Source of the DNA: Oscillospiraceae bacterium
GTDB taxonomy: Bacteria; Bacillota; Clostridia; Oscillospirales; Oscillospiraceae
Assembly (NCBI GenBank): GCA_017548065.1
Contig: JAFYNQ010000061.1
Location: 1-48,724, forward strand
Direction of reading: 5' to 3'
Length of the DNA stretch: 48,724 bases
Both the position numbers and the translations under genes were made by a program. The notes below the pieces were generated by a model. The model worked only from the letters and a program-made list of their open reading frames with translations, searched no databases and was not told the origin of the DNA. This document shows positions 16,038 to 24,367 of the stretch, in pieces (within the stretch, counting starts at the first letter, position 1; every line of letters starts with the position of its first letter).

Positions 16038-17060
16038 TTAACGATTTGCAAAATAGGCATCCATATGCTCATTAACAATTGAACGATATTCATCAATGCG
16101 GATATCCTCCAGCTTGATGCCGGAAAGTTCCTTCTTCATGCCGTCATAGAAGGTCATAAGCTCTTCCTGCTTCATGCCGGTAACACGAAGGATCTTTGAA
16201 TTGTCTGTAATACGGTCAAACATTCTGGCATACTCCAACTGATAGCGCACATAAGGAGAAATCTTATCCTGCTTCCTGGACATGATCTTCAGGTAAACCT
16301 CTTTGTCCACCCACTCATATTTCACACCGATCAGTTCACGGTAGATTTCTGCAATCTCGCCCCATGTATTATACTCGGCAGTTGCAGCAATAAACTTTTC
16401 ACCCAACGCTTCCTCTTTGCCTGCCAATCTGGCGATCATGACACCTACGTCACCTGCCCAGGACATGGTGGCAGGCTTATCCTTTGCCTGGATCGGCAAC
16501 ACCACGGGCTTTCCGGTGAGGGCACGGGTAACAAATGTACCTGCCTCCAAGGTCACCAGCTGGGCTCTGCCGGTAGAATATGTAGTTGCCGGTAGAATGA
16601 TCGTCCAATTCTTTCTGCCGGAATCAACAAGCAGATTCTCTTCTGCAGCCTTAAACAAGGAATACTCATTTTCAAAAAGCTTCAGGTACTCTTCGTCCGT
16701 GGACGCATCAATCAATCTGGGAGACGTTTCCTTCACAGGAACTTCTTCATTGGCATAAACGCGGCAGCTGGAGAGGAACATATACTGATCCGTATTATCC
16801 AGGAACAGATCTACCCGTGCCTTAAACTCAGGCAGTTTATAGCTCATAAAGTCAAGGATCACATCGTATCTTGTTTCTGTGATGCACTTTTTCAGCCATT
16901 CATCATCCATAGCATTGGCAATCACACTGTGCAAATTCTCATGGGTAATATGCGGCTTGTCCAAAGCCACCACATCCACCATAAAACCCAGACGAAGCAG
17001 TTCCGGCACAGCATATCTACCCATAGCACCGGTACCGCCCATAACCAAAATTCTTTTCAT
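16038..17060 (-). CDS. NAD-dependent epimerase/dehydratase (extended SDR)
   Basis: The 340-residue protein begins KRILVMGGTGAMGRY, the GxxGxxG dinucleotide-binding motif. It has an SSCRVY segment at the usual catalytic Ser site and NEYSLFKAAEE with the YxxxK pair. It fits sugar-nucleotide epimerase/dehydratase-like extended SDRs of the kind often found in carbohydrate-use operons. The ORF opens at 17087, but ATG 17060 has AAAGGAG 7 nt upstream and matches the start of the fold, so it is used. It follows the Gfo/Idh gene by 23 nt and is co-transcribed with it. The two could act in sequence on the same sugar derivative. Substrate unknown. Confidence 0.87.
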   Translation of the reverse strand: MKRILVMGGTGAMGRYAVPELLRLGFMVDVVALDKPHITHENLHSVIANAMDDEWLKKCITETRYDVILDFMSYKLPEFKARVDLFLDNTDQYMFLSSCRVYANEEVPVKETSPRLIDASTDEEYLKLFENEYSLFKAAEENLLVDSGRKNWTIILPATTYSTGRAQLVTLEAGTFVTRALTGKPVVLPIQAKDKPATMSWAGDVGVMIARLAGKEEALGEKFIAATAEYNTWGEIAEIYRELIGVKYEWVDKEVYLKIMSRKQDKISPYVRYQLEYARMFDRITDNSKILRVTGMKQEELMTFYDGMKKELSGIKLEDIRIDEYRSIVNEHMDAYFANR

Positions 17061-17083
17061 AAATATTCTCCTTTCACTGCCGA

Positions 17084-18097
17084 TCAATCAATATTCTTAC
17101 CATAAAAACGCACACCGCCGACAATTTCCCAAATCACCTTCTGCACAAGGTAATCATGCTCATAGGTAAAGGGATTTTCTTTTTCGCCCATAATATAAGC
17201 ATAAAAATCCTGCATCATCTCATCGTAGCGCCCGGATGCGGTATTGTCCTCAAAGGACAGTGTGATCTTGCGGTCTTCGTAGGTCTTGTCAGCGATCTCC
17301 GTGTCCGAATAAGTCATGGTAATGGGCCGCTCAAGAGGACAGATATTGACAGTACCCTTGCTGCCGGAAACCATAAACTGTCGTCTTCCGAAGCCGTTCA
17401 CCTCAACAGAAGAAACAAAGATCCGAGCCAATGCATTGCCATATTCCAAAACGGCCAGGTTGTTATCCGCAAAATCCGTACCATCAAGCCCCGTATGTTT
17501 TAAATAGGATGTGATCTTTGTGGGTTCTCCCATAAGATAAACGATCAGATCTACCAAATGACTTCCTAAAATGTACATGATACCGCCGCCAAAGTTGGTA
17601 AGCCACCGTTTGGAATCAATGGGATGGTAGGTACTCATTTCTGCATTTATGGAGAAAATCTCACCCAGTTCGCCGTTCTTGATATGTTCAAAGCATTTCA
17701 GCACTGCAGGATTGTACCGATACATATAACCAAGCTGCACTGCCAGGTTCTTTTTCTTTGCCGTGTCCAGCACATACTTGTACTCTTCCAACGTTCCGCT
17801 GGCCGGCTTATCCATATGAATATGTTTCCCTGCATCCACGCACAGCTTCGCATACTTGGTAAGATCCCAAACATCACACTCAATAAGCACAGCATCAGAT
17901 TTTTCAATAATCTCCTCTACCGTAAGCCTGGGGAGTCCTTCGTAGCCCTTGTTGTTGCCACGCTTCTCAACCCAACGTTCATTGGGTTCTGCATATCCAA
18001 TAACCTCAAAAAGCTCCGGGAACTTTCTGACAGCTTTCATTTTGGATTCGCCGTGATTGTGTCCGATTCCAATTTGTCCGACTTTTATCTTTTTCAT
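17084..18097 (-). CDS. Gfo/Idh/MocA-family oxidoreductase
   Basis: The 337-residue protein has an N-terminal Rossmann domain (VGQIGIGHNHGE) and the family HMDKPASGTLEEYK segment, in which the catalytic Lys sits in the variant DKP instead of EKP. The C-terminal alpha/beta domain contains GGGIMYILGSHLVDLIVYLMG, with the conserved His. Members oxidise, reduce or epimerise sugars and inositols with tightly used NAD(P), and some act as NAD-dependent glycosidases. ATG 18097 is chosen because GGGAGG lies 6-7 nt upstream; the frame is open further upstream to 18142 without a good site. It is first in the operon with the epimerase and divergent from an AraC gene. Confidence 0.92.
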   Translation of the reverse strand: MKKIKVGQIGIGHNHGESKMKAVRKFPELFEVIGYAEPNERWVEKRGNNKGYEGLPRLTVEEIIEKSDAVLIECDVWDLTKYAKLCVDAGKHIHMDKPASGTLEEYKYVLDTAKKKNLAVQLGYMYRYNPAVLKCFEHIKNGELGEIFSINAEMSTYHPIDSKRWLTNFGGGIMYILGSHLVDLIVYLMGEPTKITSYLKHTGLDGTDFADNNLAVLEYGNALARIFVSSVEVNGFGRRQFMVSGSKGTVNICPLERPITMTYSDTEIADKTYEDRKITLSFEDNTASGRYDEMMQDFYAYIMGEKENPFTYEHDYLVQKVIWEIVGGVRFYGKNID

Positions 18098-18132
18098 TGA
18101 AGACACCTCCCGAAACGGATATTTACAGATTA

Positions 18133-18161
18133 AAAATAACATTTCCGATAAACAATGTAAA
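18133..18161 (-). promoter_or_regulatory. Predicted promoter of the Gfo/Idh-epimerase operon
   Basis: Minus-strand TTTACA (18156-18161), 17-nt spacer, TATTTT (18133-18138). The inverted repeat at 18162-18193 begins directly upstream of the -35 box, the usual place for an activator. Confidence 0.5.
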
Positions 18162-18193
18162 TATCAAATATGGGCAATTTAACACATTTGATA
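18162..18193. promoter_or_regulatory. Inverted repeat, candidate AraC-type regulator site
   Basis: TATCAAAT (18162-18169) and ATTTGATA (18186-18193) are perfect complements 16 nt apart. They lie between the predicted promoters of the Gfo/Idh operon (minus) and the AraC gene (plus), so the adjacent AraC protein is the natural candidate to bind here. Confidence 0.45.
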
Positions 18194-18212
18194 CTCTTTC
18201 TATATTCTATTA

Positions 18213-18241
18213 TTGATTTCGTTAATCAGATACTGTATAAT
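18213..18241 (+). promoter_or_regulatory. Predicted promoter of the second AraC-type gene
   Basis: TTGATT (18213-18218), 17-nt spacer, perfect TATAAT (18236-18241). Its position rules out an early coding start at 18213 and supports the start at 18273. Confidence 0.65.
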
Positions 18242-18272
18242 TACCCTATTATTTCAAGGAGCAATGTTTTCT

Positions 18273-19040
18273 ATGCAAACAAAAGCTTTAACATATTTGG
18301 TAATTTCCGATGTACTTTCTGCCTCCAGTCTTTTCTCCCCTGAAAACAAGAAAGGCAAGCGGATAAGCCGAGGCTGCTGGGCAGTGGTTATGAAATACGA
18401 AGGTGAGACCTATTATCTGTCCAACGGAAAGAAATATTTCTCAGATGCCAATCACCCGGTAATTCTACCGAAGGGCTGCAGCTATGAATGGAATTGCACC
18501 AAAGCAGGCAGATTCTACAGCATTGAGTTTGAAAGCGATGCCACATTTACAGACCCAATCCCATTCACCGTCGCAAACAGCGAACAGCTTCTGAAAAGAT
18601 TCAAGGAACTGGAATATAAACGGAATCTCAAAACATCAACCATACAGCTTGAAAGCATACGGGACACCTACTCCATTATCCTTACGCTTTTAAAACCACA
18701 AAGTGACAGCTACTTACCGGCTGCAAAAAAAGAAAAGTTAAAGCCTGCTATTGCATACATATCCCAAAACCACAGCAAAAAGATCACCAATGGGCAGCTT
18801 GCAGGATTATGCGGTCTTTCAACGGTATATTTCCGGAAGCTGTTCACCCAGGCCTTCGGCGTCTCCCCTATTGTCTATACGCAAAATTTGCGCATTGAAA
18901 AAGCAAAAGAGTTACTGTCAAGCGACTACGGCACACTTTCCGACCTTGCATTGTCCCTGGGATACACCAGCCTGTACGACTTTTCAAGAGCATTTAAAAA
19001 GCACACCGGCATTGCTCCGTCCAAATACAGAAAAGAATAA
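18273..19040 (+). CDS. AraC-family transcriptional regulator
   Basis: The 255-residue protein has a cupin-like N-terminal domain (GKKYFSDANHPVILPKGCSY) and a C-terminal AraC DNA-binding domain: ITNGQLAGLCGLSTVYFRKLF, then LSDLALSLGYTSLYDFSRAF and KHTGIAPSKYRK. Two ATGs are close: 18264 is only 2 nt from AAGGAG, and 18273 is 11 nt from it. The latter is more workable, though the spacing is long. It is divergent from the Gfo/Idh-epimerase operon and probably controls it through the inverted repeat at 18162-18193. Confidence 0.9.
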   Translation: MQTKALTYLVISDVLSASSLFSPENKKGKRISRGCWAVVMKYEGETYYLSNGKKYFSDANHPVILPKGCSYEWNCTKAGRFYSIEFESDATFTDPIPFTVANSEQLLKRFKELEYKRNLKTSTIQLESIRDTYSIILTLLKPQSDSYLPAAKKEKLKPAIAYISQNHSKKITNGQLAGLCGLSTVYFRKLFTQAFGVSPIVYTQNLRIEKAKELLSSDYGTLSDLALSLGYTSLYDFSRAFKKHTGIAPSKYRKE

Positions 19041-19071
19041 AATGGGTCATCCCAAATGGGACGACCCATTT
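19040..19071. terminator. Bidirectional terminator between the AraC and SGNH genes
   Basis: AAATGGGTC (19040-19048) pairs with GACCCATTT (19063-19071), with an internal CCCA/TGGG pairing; T-rich on the plus side. It lies between stops at 19040 and 19076. Confidence 0.85.
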
Positions 19072-19075
19072 TTAA

Positions 19076-19747
19076 TTACAAAATATCATCCAGCACATTC
19101 AGGAAAAGATCACGGTAAATATCATAGCCTTCCTGGGTCATATGGATATTATCCTCTACCCAGATATCCTGACGGATCTTGCCATAATCACCGGCATCTG
19201 CAGGATCATTATAAAACCCATGCCAACCTACCTGGCTGACATAGGTACAGTCAGCATAACTGTCGCAGTATTCCTTCAAAAGTTTGTTGAACTGCTTTGC
19301 CAGTACCTTCCAGGTGCCATTCTCAACAAAACGTTTGTGAGGCATAGCATCACAAAGATACAGCTTCACGCCCGGAAAATCCGCACGGGCCCAATTGCAG
19401 AATTGCGCCAACAGCGCCACGATCTCATCCGGTGTGTAGCCAAAGCTCACATCGTTGGGGAAAAAGCGCAAAACGATGGCACGAGGCTCCCAGGGCTTCA
19501 CCACACGGGCATAATAGTACAAACCTTCCTCAATGGTAGCGCCGCCAAAACCGTTATTCACCGCAGCAGGAGAACCGTCTTTCATACGGATATCCTCTTC
19601 CAAAGGACGGTGATCGTATTTGGGACACCAACGCGTAAAAGCAGAAGAGCCATAAAACAGGATCATTCCCTTTTCAACAGGCTTCTGTTCCATTATTTCA
19701 ATCCGACTTTCCAGTCTTTTCAGATCGGTCAGTTTCTGTTCTAACAC
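19076..19747 (-). CDS. SGNH/GDSL-type esterase (cytosolic), GTG start
   Basis: The predicted protein has 223 residues and no signal peptide. Block I is FYGSSAF with Ser35 as nucleophile candidate, block II NNGFGG, block III region FFPNDVSFGYT, and block V EDNIH with Asp199 and His202. It is a paralogue of the SGNH protein at 2168-2815. The frame is open to 19807, but the predicted -10 box (19779-19784) would then be inside the gene. GTG 19747 has AAAAGGGG 7 nt upstream and gives an N-terminus like the paralogue, so GTG is the likely start. It has its own promoter and faces the four-gene sugar operon. Confidence 0.84.
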   Translation of the reverse strand: MLEQKLTDLKRLESRIEIMEQKPVEKGMILFYGSSAFTRWCPKYDHRPLEEDIRMKDGSPAAVNNGFGGATIEEGLYYYARVVKPWEPRAIVLRFFPNDVSFGYTPDEIVALLAQFCNWARADFPGVKLYLCDAMPHKRFVENGTWKVLAKQFNKLLKEYCDSYADCTYVSQVGWHGFYNDPADAGDYGKIRQDIWVEDNIHMTQEGYDIYRDLFLNVLDDIL

Positions 19748-19778
19748 ATTAAGACCCCTTTTCCAGTAGATTGCTTTT

Positions 19779-19807
19779 ATTTTACAACATGCGCCTGTTT
19801 TTTGCAA
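19779..19807 (-). promoter_or_regulatory. Predicted promoter of the SGNH esterase gene
   Basis: Minus-strand TTGCAA, 17-nt spacer, TAAAAT. The same pair of boxes with the same spacer occurs at 40544-40572. Confidence 0.62.
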
Positions 19808-19839
19808 CTGTCACAAACAAATTGCAGCTATTTTATGCA

Positions 19840-19856
19840 TAGATATTTTATATCTA
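19840..19856. promoter_or_regulatory. Palindrome between divergent promoters, candidate operator
   Basis: TAGATAT-TTT-ATATCTA: perfect 7-bp arms around 3 nt, just upstream of the plus promoter at 19861-19888 and about 33 bp upstream of the minus promoter. No regulator gene is adjacent. Confidence 0.4.
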
Positions 19857-19860
19857 TATC

Positions 19861-19888
19861 TTGCATTCTTTAATATTTGTTGTAAAAT
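19861..19888 (+). promoter_or_regulatory. Predicted promoter of the Gfo/Idh-isomerase-lipoprotein-sialidase operon
   Basis: TTGCAT, 16-nt spacer ending in TTGTTG, TAAAAT. The TGTTGTAAAAT element is also present in the divergent promoter at 19779-19807. Confidence 0.55.
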
Positions 19889-19916
19889 GGAAGGAAATAA
19901 GCGAGGAGGTATTATG

Positions 19917-20981
19917 ATGGATAACTGCAAACCGATCCGACTTGCCGTAATTGGTTACGGCGGCATGGGCGCCTGGCATACCAAAAAGGTCAGCAAGCTG
20001 CCTGAAATTGATCTGGCAGGTATATATGACATCAAGCCTGAACGCATGGCGCTTGCTGCCGAAAACGGCATTTTTACCTATGGCACAATGGAATCGCTGC
20101 TGGCAGATGCATCTGTGGATCTTATCACTGTTGCCGTCCCCAACCACCTGCATCATGATATTTGCATTGCCGCAATGAACGCCGGCAAAAATGTGATCTG
20201 TGAAAAGCCGGTTGCCATGAACAGCCAAGAGCTGCAGGATATGATTGATGCTGCAAACCGTAATGGTGTTCTCTTTACGGTTCATCAGAACAGACGCTGG
20301 GACGAAGATTTCCGCATCATCCGAAAACTTTATGAAGAAAACACACTGGGACGTATTTTCCGCATTGAATCCCGTACCCACGGCAGCCGTGGCATTCCCG
20401 GTGATTGGCGCAATCAAAAGTGCTACGGTGGCGGTATGCTCATGGACTGGGGTGTACATCTCCTGGACCAATTATTATGGATGCTCCCGGGAAAGATTCT
20501 ATCTGTCTATGCACAAATGAGCTATGTTACCAATGAGGACTGCGATGACGGCTTCACTGCGCAGGTGCAATTTGAACACGATGTAACTGTGGAGGTACAA
20601 GTTTCCACCAACAATTTCATCAGTCTTCCCCGTTGGTATGTATTGGGCGAAAACGGCACTGTCAGCATTGAACGCTGGACACTGGAGGGCAAAATCGTCA
20701 AGGTCTCCGATTGGGAAAACCGTGACGTTGTACCCGTTGTAACTGCAGCAGGCATTACAAAGACAATGGCTCCCCGTACATCCGACACGATTAAAGAATA
20801 CCCCCTCCCCCGTATTGAATGTGATGTTCGTGATTTTTACCGCAACGTTGTAAAGAGTCTCTATGGCGAAGAAAAGCAGATCGTGACCCACGACCAGGTT
20901 ATGCGTGTTATGAAGCTGATGGAAGCCATCCGTCTGTCCGTTGAGACCAACACCGTAATCAAGGATTTTGACGAAATCTGA
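19917..20981 (+). CDS. Gfo/Idh/MocA-family oxidoreductase
   Basis: The 354-residue protein has LAVIGYGGMGAWHTKKV as the dinucleotide-binding turn and CEKPVAMN with the catalytic Lys. The C-terminal segment GGGMLMDWGVHLLDQLLWM carries the conserved Asp and His. Two ATGs follow GAGGAGG: 19914 (4 nt) and 19917 (7 nt); the second is chosen for spacing. It is the first gene of a four-gene operon with a sugar-phosphate isomerase-like protein (11 nt downstream), an NlpC-like lipoprotein and a sialidase-like protein. An oxidoreductase next to a TIM-barrel isomerase is the usual arrangement for inositol, keto-sugar or amino-sugar conversion. Confidence 0.93.
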   Translation: MDNCKPIRLAVIGYGGMGAWHTKKVSKLPEIDLAGIYDIKPERMALAAENGIFTYGTMESLLADASVDLITVAVPNHLHHDICIAAMNAGKNVICEKPVAMNSQELQDMIDAANRNGVLFTVHQNRRWDEDFRIIRKLYEENTLGRIFRIESRTHGSRGIPGDWRNQKCYGGGMLMDWGVHLLDQLLWMLPGKILSVYAQMSYVTNEDCDDGFTAQVQFEHDVTVEVQVSTNNFISLPRWYVLGENGTVSIERWTLEGKIVKVSDWENRDVVPVVTAAGITKTMAPRTSDTIKEYPLPRIECDVRDFYRNVVKSLYGEEKQIVTHDQVMRVMKLMEAIRLSVETNTVIKDFDEI

Positions 20982-20992
20982 AAGGAGTCTTC

Positions 20993-21820
20993 ATGAAGAA
21001 ACCGAAAGTCGGTCTGCAGCTGTATAGCATCCGCAAAGCGATGACAGAAGACATGGACAGCGCACTTGCAAAGGTCAAAGCTATGGGCTACGACAATGTG
21101 GAGTTTTCCGGCGGGCGCTACGGACGGTCTGCCGCCGAGACAAGAGCCCTCCTGGACAAGCACGGACTTATCTGTATCTCTGTCCACCAGTCCCCTTCTT
21201 TCTATGAAACCGACCCTGTGGATGCAGTTGAATACGTAAAGATCCTGGGAGCGAAATTCTGCGTAATTCCCATATGCCGCCTTTCCGTCTATCAGGAAAA
21301 CTGGGAAGAAACGATGGCTCTGTACAAAGAAATGGCAGCCGCTTTTCGAAAAGAAGGTATCCGTCTTTTGTATCACAACCACGATCACGAACTGACTTGC
21401 CTCCCCGGTGACAGTACGCCAATACTTGATAAGATTTTCACCGAAGTACCGGAGTTAAAGCCGGAATTTGATACCTGCTGGATCAGTTACGGCGGTGTAG
21501 ATCCCGTTTCCTATATTCAGAAATATAATAGCGACCTGGATCTTGTGCATTTAAAGGATTACTGTTGCGAGGCACTTCCTCAGTTTCCTATGTGGCAGCT
21601 AATGAAGGACGGCTACCAAAAGCCCGAAAAACGAAGCGATGTGCGCTTTCAATACCTGCCTGTGGGCGAAGGTGTTGAAAACTGGACCAATATCCTTTCC
21701 GCAATCCAAGATTCCACGGCAAACTATGTGATCGTGGAGCAAGACGAAAGTCGGGATCGTGACCCCATGGATGCCGTCCGTATGAGCCGCCAATATCTGA
21801 AAAAGAATTTTAATATTTAA
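20993..21820 (+). CDS. Sugar phosphate isomerase/epimerase (xylose isomerase-like TIM barrel)
   Basis: The 275-residue protein is an AP-endonuclease-2/xylose isomerase-like TIM barrel. It begins VGLQLYSIRKAM and has NVEFSGGRYG, LLYHNHDHEL, PEFDTCWISYGGVDP, LVHLKDYC and YVIVEQDES, the strand ends that carry metal-binding Glu, Asp and His residues. AAGGAG lies before the ATG. It is tightly linked to the Gfo/Idh gene, so both likely act on one sugar or polyol. The precise substrate cannot be told. Confidence 0.92.
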   Translation: MKKPKVGLQLYSIRKAMTEDMDSALAKVKAMGYDNVEFSGGRYGRSAAETRALLDKHGLICISVHQSPSFYETDPVDAVEYVKILGAKFCVIPICRLSVYQENWEETMALYKEMAAAFRKEGIRLLYHNHDHELTCLPGDSTPILDKIFTEVPELKPEFDTCWISYGGVDPVSYIQKYNSDLDLVHLKDYCCEALPQFPMWQLMKDGYQKPEKRSDVRFQYLPVGEGVENWTNILSAIQDSTANYVIVEQDESRDRDPMDAVRMSRQYLKKNFNI

Positions 21821-21852
21821 AAGCTGGCCCGCAGTTTTTAGATCGGAGGATT

Positions 21853-23061
21853 ATGAAAAGAATCCTATGTCTTATATTCGTAGTTCTTTTGCTTTGCGGC
21901 TGCAGCAGCACCAAATCAAAAGTCACGACACCTCTTACCTGGGATGACATCAACGCTATTCCCGTGGCAACTTCCGACATGACAGAAGAACAGCTGCGAC
22001 AGATCGTACTGGACTACTTTCGTTTACAACTCACCTTCCAGTGGTCCCCAAAGGAATCCTTTGCCTATTCCATCACTACTTATAAAAAGCCTCGTTCCTT
22101 TGACAAGCAAACAGTTTACGCAGGTCTTCCTTACCAGGGAAGCAAGCCCCTTGGTGCAAATCTTTACTGGCTCATGGAACTGTATGATCCCGAAACGGGC
22201 ATACTGGACAATTCCGGTATGGACGGTCAGGAATTTTCGGAACTTATGGGTAACCACTGCACCTCAAGTCCCTACTGGGCCTGGGCTCGTGTGGTCAACA
22301 GCACCCCCAATTACAACAATCTGTGCATGACGAAGCACTACGGGTTCCTTCCGGTAGGAGACTACGAATATAACACCGTGCAGTGGGCAGAAGAAACACC
22401 CACAAAAGCCGTTTGTATAGAGAACGGTGAGCAGCGGATGTATGAAGCCTATGCGCTTTTAGAGCCTGCTGACGGCATTTACATGTTCATCTCCCTGGGC
22501 GGAAACTCCCACCTTCGTATGGTCTCCTCCTACCCCGTTGTGGTACGAAACGAGGACGGCACGATCAACGGTGAAGCGAGCTACCTGCTGTTCATGGATC
22601 AAGGCTCAAGCCTGAAGGATTATGTGGCAGAAGACGGCAGCACCGTGCAACTGCAAGGAAAAGTGGATGAAAAGGCTACTTTTGCAGATCTGTTTAAAAA
22701 GTCCTATCTTCCCTTTACATTCGGAGAGTTTACAGGTAGTGACCCGGTTGAAAAAGCAGAGGTAACAGCACCTATGCCGGAAAAAGCTTCTGTACGGGAT
22801 ATTATCAACTGCGGTATTACTTCCAATTATCCCATTGTATATATTGACTTCATTTTGAAAGACAAAGCAGGAAAAACTGTTTACGAAGAAAAGAACCATG
22901 CCGGCGGTTGGAATGTTTATGAAGCATTTTTAGCAAAGACCGTCTCCCTGGAGAACATCCGTTCCCAGTTGGAAATGGGAGAACTTCAAATGTCTTTGCA
23001 GGTATTTGTAAGCACCGGTGAACTGATCACTGCCTATGAAGGCACACTAACAAATAATTAA
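21853..23061 (+). CDS. NlpC/P60-like lipoprotein (predicted papain-fold hydrolase)
   Basis: The 402-residue protein has a lipoprotein signal with Cys17 (VLLLCGCSS). Its core recalls NlpC/P60 proteins: YAGLPYQG at 89-96 resembles the GxPYxxGG motif, MGNHCTSSPYWAW puts a candidate nucleophile at Cys136, and LGGNSHLRMVSSYPVV gives candidate His220. A long insert separates the GLPY motif from Cys136. The lipoprotein at 39196-40521 shares all these features (GIPY, Cys167, KGDAIV, His249), which supports real catalytic conservation. If so it would cut a peptide or amide, perhaps in cell wall or glycopeptide. The family call is mine from motif order and needs a structure-based test. It is third in the operon, before the sialidase-like gene. 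Confidence 0.6.
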   Translation: MKRILCLIFVVLLLCGCSSTKSKVTTPLTWDDINAIPVATSDMTEEQLRQIVLDYFRLQLTFQWSPKESFAYSITTYKKPRSFDKQTVYAGLPYQGSKPLGANLYWLMELYDPETGILDNSGMDGQEFSELMGNHCTSSPYWAWARVVNSTPNYNNLCMTKHYGFLPVGDYEYNTVQWAEETPTKAVCIENGEQRMYEAYALLEPADGIYMFISLGGNSHLRMVSSYPVVVRNEDGTINGEASYLLFMDQGSSLKDYVAEDGSTVQLQGKVDEKATFADLFKKSYLPFTFGEFTGSDPVEKAEVTAPMPEKASVRDIINCGITSNYPIVYIDFILKDKAGKTVYEEKNHAGGWNVYEAFLAKTVSLENIRSQLEMGELQMSLQVFVSTGELITAYEGTLTNN

Positions 23062-23076
23062 ATGAGGTTGAAGCAA

Positions 23077-24192
23077 ATGAACTGCGAAGCAAGAGAAATA
23101 CCGATAAAAAAGGTTGGACGGCAAGTTTTCTTTTCCGAAACCAACGAACATATCTCCCGTACCGGCGAAGGCTCCTTTCTTCGTCTGAAGGATGGCACCA
23201 TCATGCATGCCTACACTGAATATACAGGTCCCGGATATCACGATCATGATCCTGCTAACATTGTAGCCATCTATTCAACCGATGAGGGTGAAACCTGGAC
23301 CGAAAAGAAGCTGTTGATTGCCAAAGACGAAGATGCAATTAATGTTATGTCTGTCAGCCTTCTGCGGCTTCAAAACGATGAGATTCTGCTCATCTACATA
23401 CGTAAAGTAAAAGAAATCATTAATGACGCAGAAAGAGTATTGTGTCGTATTACCGTCAGACGCTCCTCTGATGAGTGCAAAACCTGGTCTGCGCCTTTGG
23501 ATGCATTCCCGGACAAGCAATACAGCCATATCCTCAACAACGACCGTGTAATACAGCTTAAAAGTGGACGCCTTATCGCACCCATAGCAAAGACCGATAT
23601 GGCAATGGAACGACCTTCAGGTGCACTGATGTTCTTGCTTTCCGATGACAATGGTCACAGCTGGTTTGATAGCGGAAATCACATTAAAATGCCCTTTGAG
23701 AATCGCCGTGGTTTTGAAGAACCCGGACTTTACCAGCACGATGACGGCACACTGTGGTGCTACACACGCACAAACATCGGCTGTCAATTTTGTCTGTTCT
23801 CTAAAGACGAGGGAATTACCTGGACAGTACCTGCACCCAATGTTTTCTTCACCGGTGCAAGAAGCCCCATGCTGGTGAAAAAAGTTTTCGGACAATACAC
23901 CCTGGCAATTTTCAATCCTATCAGTTTGTATACCGGACGAAACATGGGCAAGCTCCGTGGCAGAGCACCGTTTCTTATGGCAGTCAGCGAAACTGACGGT
24001 GTTGGACACGACGCAAATGCATTCCCCAATCTCTTCTATCTGGAAGACGATATGGACAACGATTACTGCTACCCTGCAGTCATTGACGGCAAAGATTATT
24101 TCCTGGTTGCCTACTACCATTCAAACGGAAGAGAAAAGCCCCTGAATAATCTGAAAATCATAAAGATCCACAAGGATGAGATTGCAAAATAA
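23077..24192 (+). CDS. BNR/Asp-box beta-propeller protein, sialidase-like (cytosolic)
   Basis: The 371-residue protein carries four Asp-box motifs at regular spacing: STDEGETW (67-74), SSDECKTW (130-137, Cys in place of Gly), SDDNGHSW (189-196) and SKDEGITW (242-249). This marks a six-bladed propeller of the sialidase superfamily. RRGFEEPGLYQHDDGTLWCY and FFTGARSPM resemble catalytic-face loops, but the full Arg triad of true sialidases is not certain. There is no signal peptide. The frame opens at 23062 on the previous stop region; ATG 23077 has GAGG 9 nt upstream and is preferred. It is last in the operon and ends at a terminator. It may be a glycosidase or lyase on an imported acidic sugar oligomer. 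Confidence 0.8.
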   Translation: MNCEAREIPIKKVGRQVFFSETNEHISRTGEGSFLRLKDGTIMHAYTEYTGPGYHDHDPANIVAIYSTDEGETWTEKKLLIAKDEDAINVMSVSLLRLQNDEILLIYIRKVKEIINDAERVLCRITVRRSSDECKTWSAPLDAFPDKQYSHILNNDRVIQLKSGRLIAPIAKTDMAMERPSGALMFLLSDDNGHSWFDSGNHIKMPFENRRGFEEPGLYQHDDGTLWCYTRTNIGCQFCLFSKDEGITWTVPAPNVFFTGARSPMLVKKVFGQYTLAIFNPISLYTGRNMGKLRGRAPFLMAVSETDGVGHDANAFPNLFYLEDDMDNDYCYPAVIDGKDYFLVAYYHSNGREKPLNNLKIIKIHKDEIAK

Positions 24193-24206
24193 TCCCCGGT
24201 GCAAAC

Positions 24207-24250
24207 GCCCGGCAAGTTTCCAAAAAGAAGCTTGTCGGGCTGTTATTTTC
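24207..24250 (+). terminator. Terminator of the sialidase-like operon
   Basis: GCCCGGCAAG pairs with CTTGTCGGGC (24231-24240) with one G-U, followed by TGTTATTTTC. Confidence 0.8.
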
Positions 24251-24289
24251 AAATAAATCCAAAACACTTTAAATCATAACGTTCTATGG

Positions 24290-24316
24290 TTGACAAAGCT
24301 TATTTTATGTGATACT
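24290..24316 (+). promoter_or_regulatory. Predicted promoter of the DUF4838 gene
   Basis: Perfect TTGACA (24290-24295), then a TG-containing extended -10 region with GATACT (24311-24316) at 15-nt spacing. The perfect -35 and extended -10 fit the strong codon bias of the gene. Confidence 0.5.
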
Positions 24317-24367
24317 CTCCAAATTGAGGTATCTTTTGTGCCTAAAATGATGAACAGGAGTTGCAAT

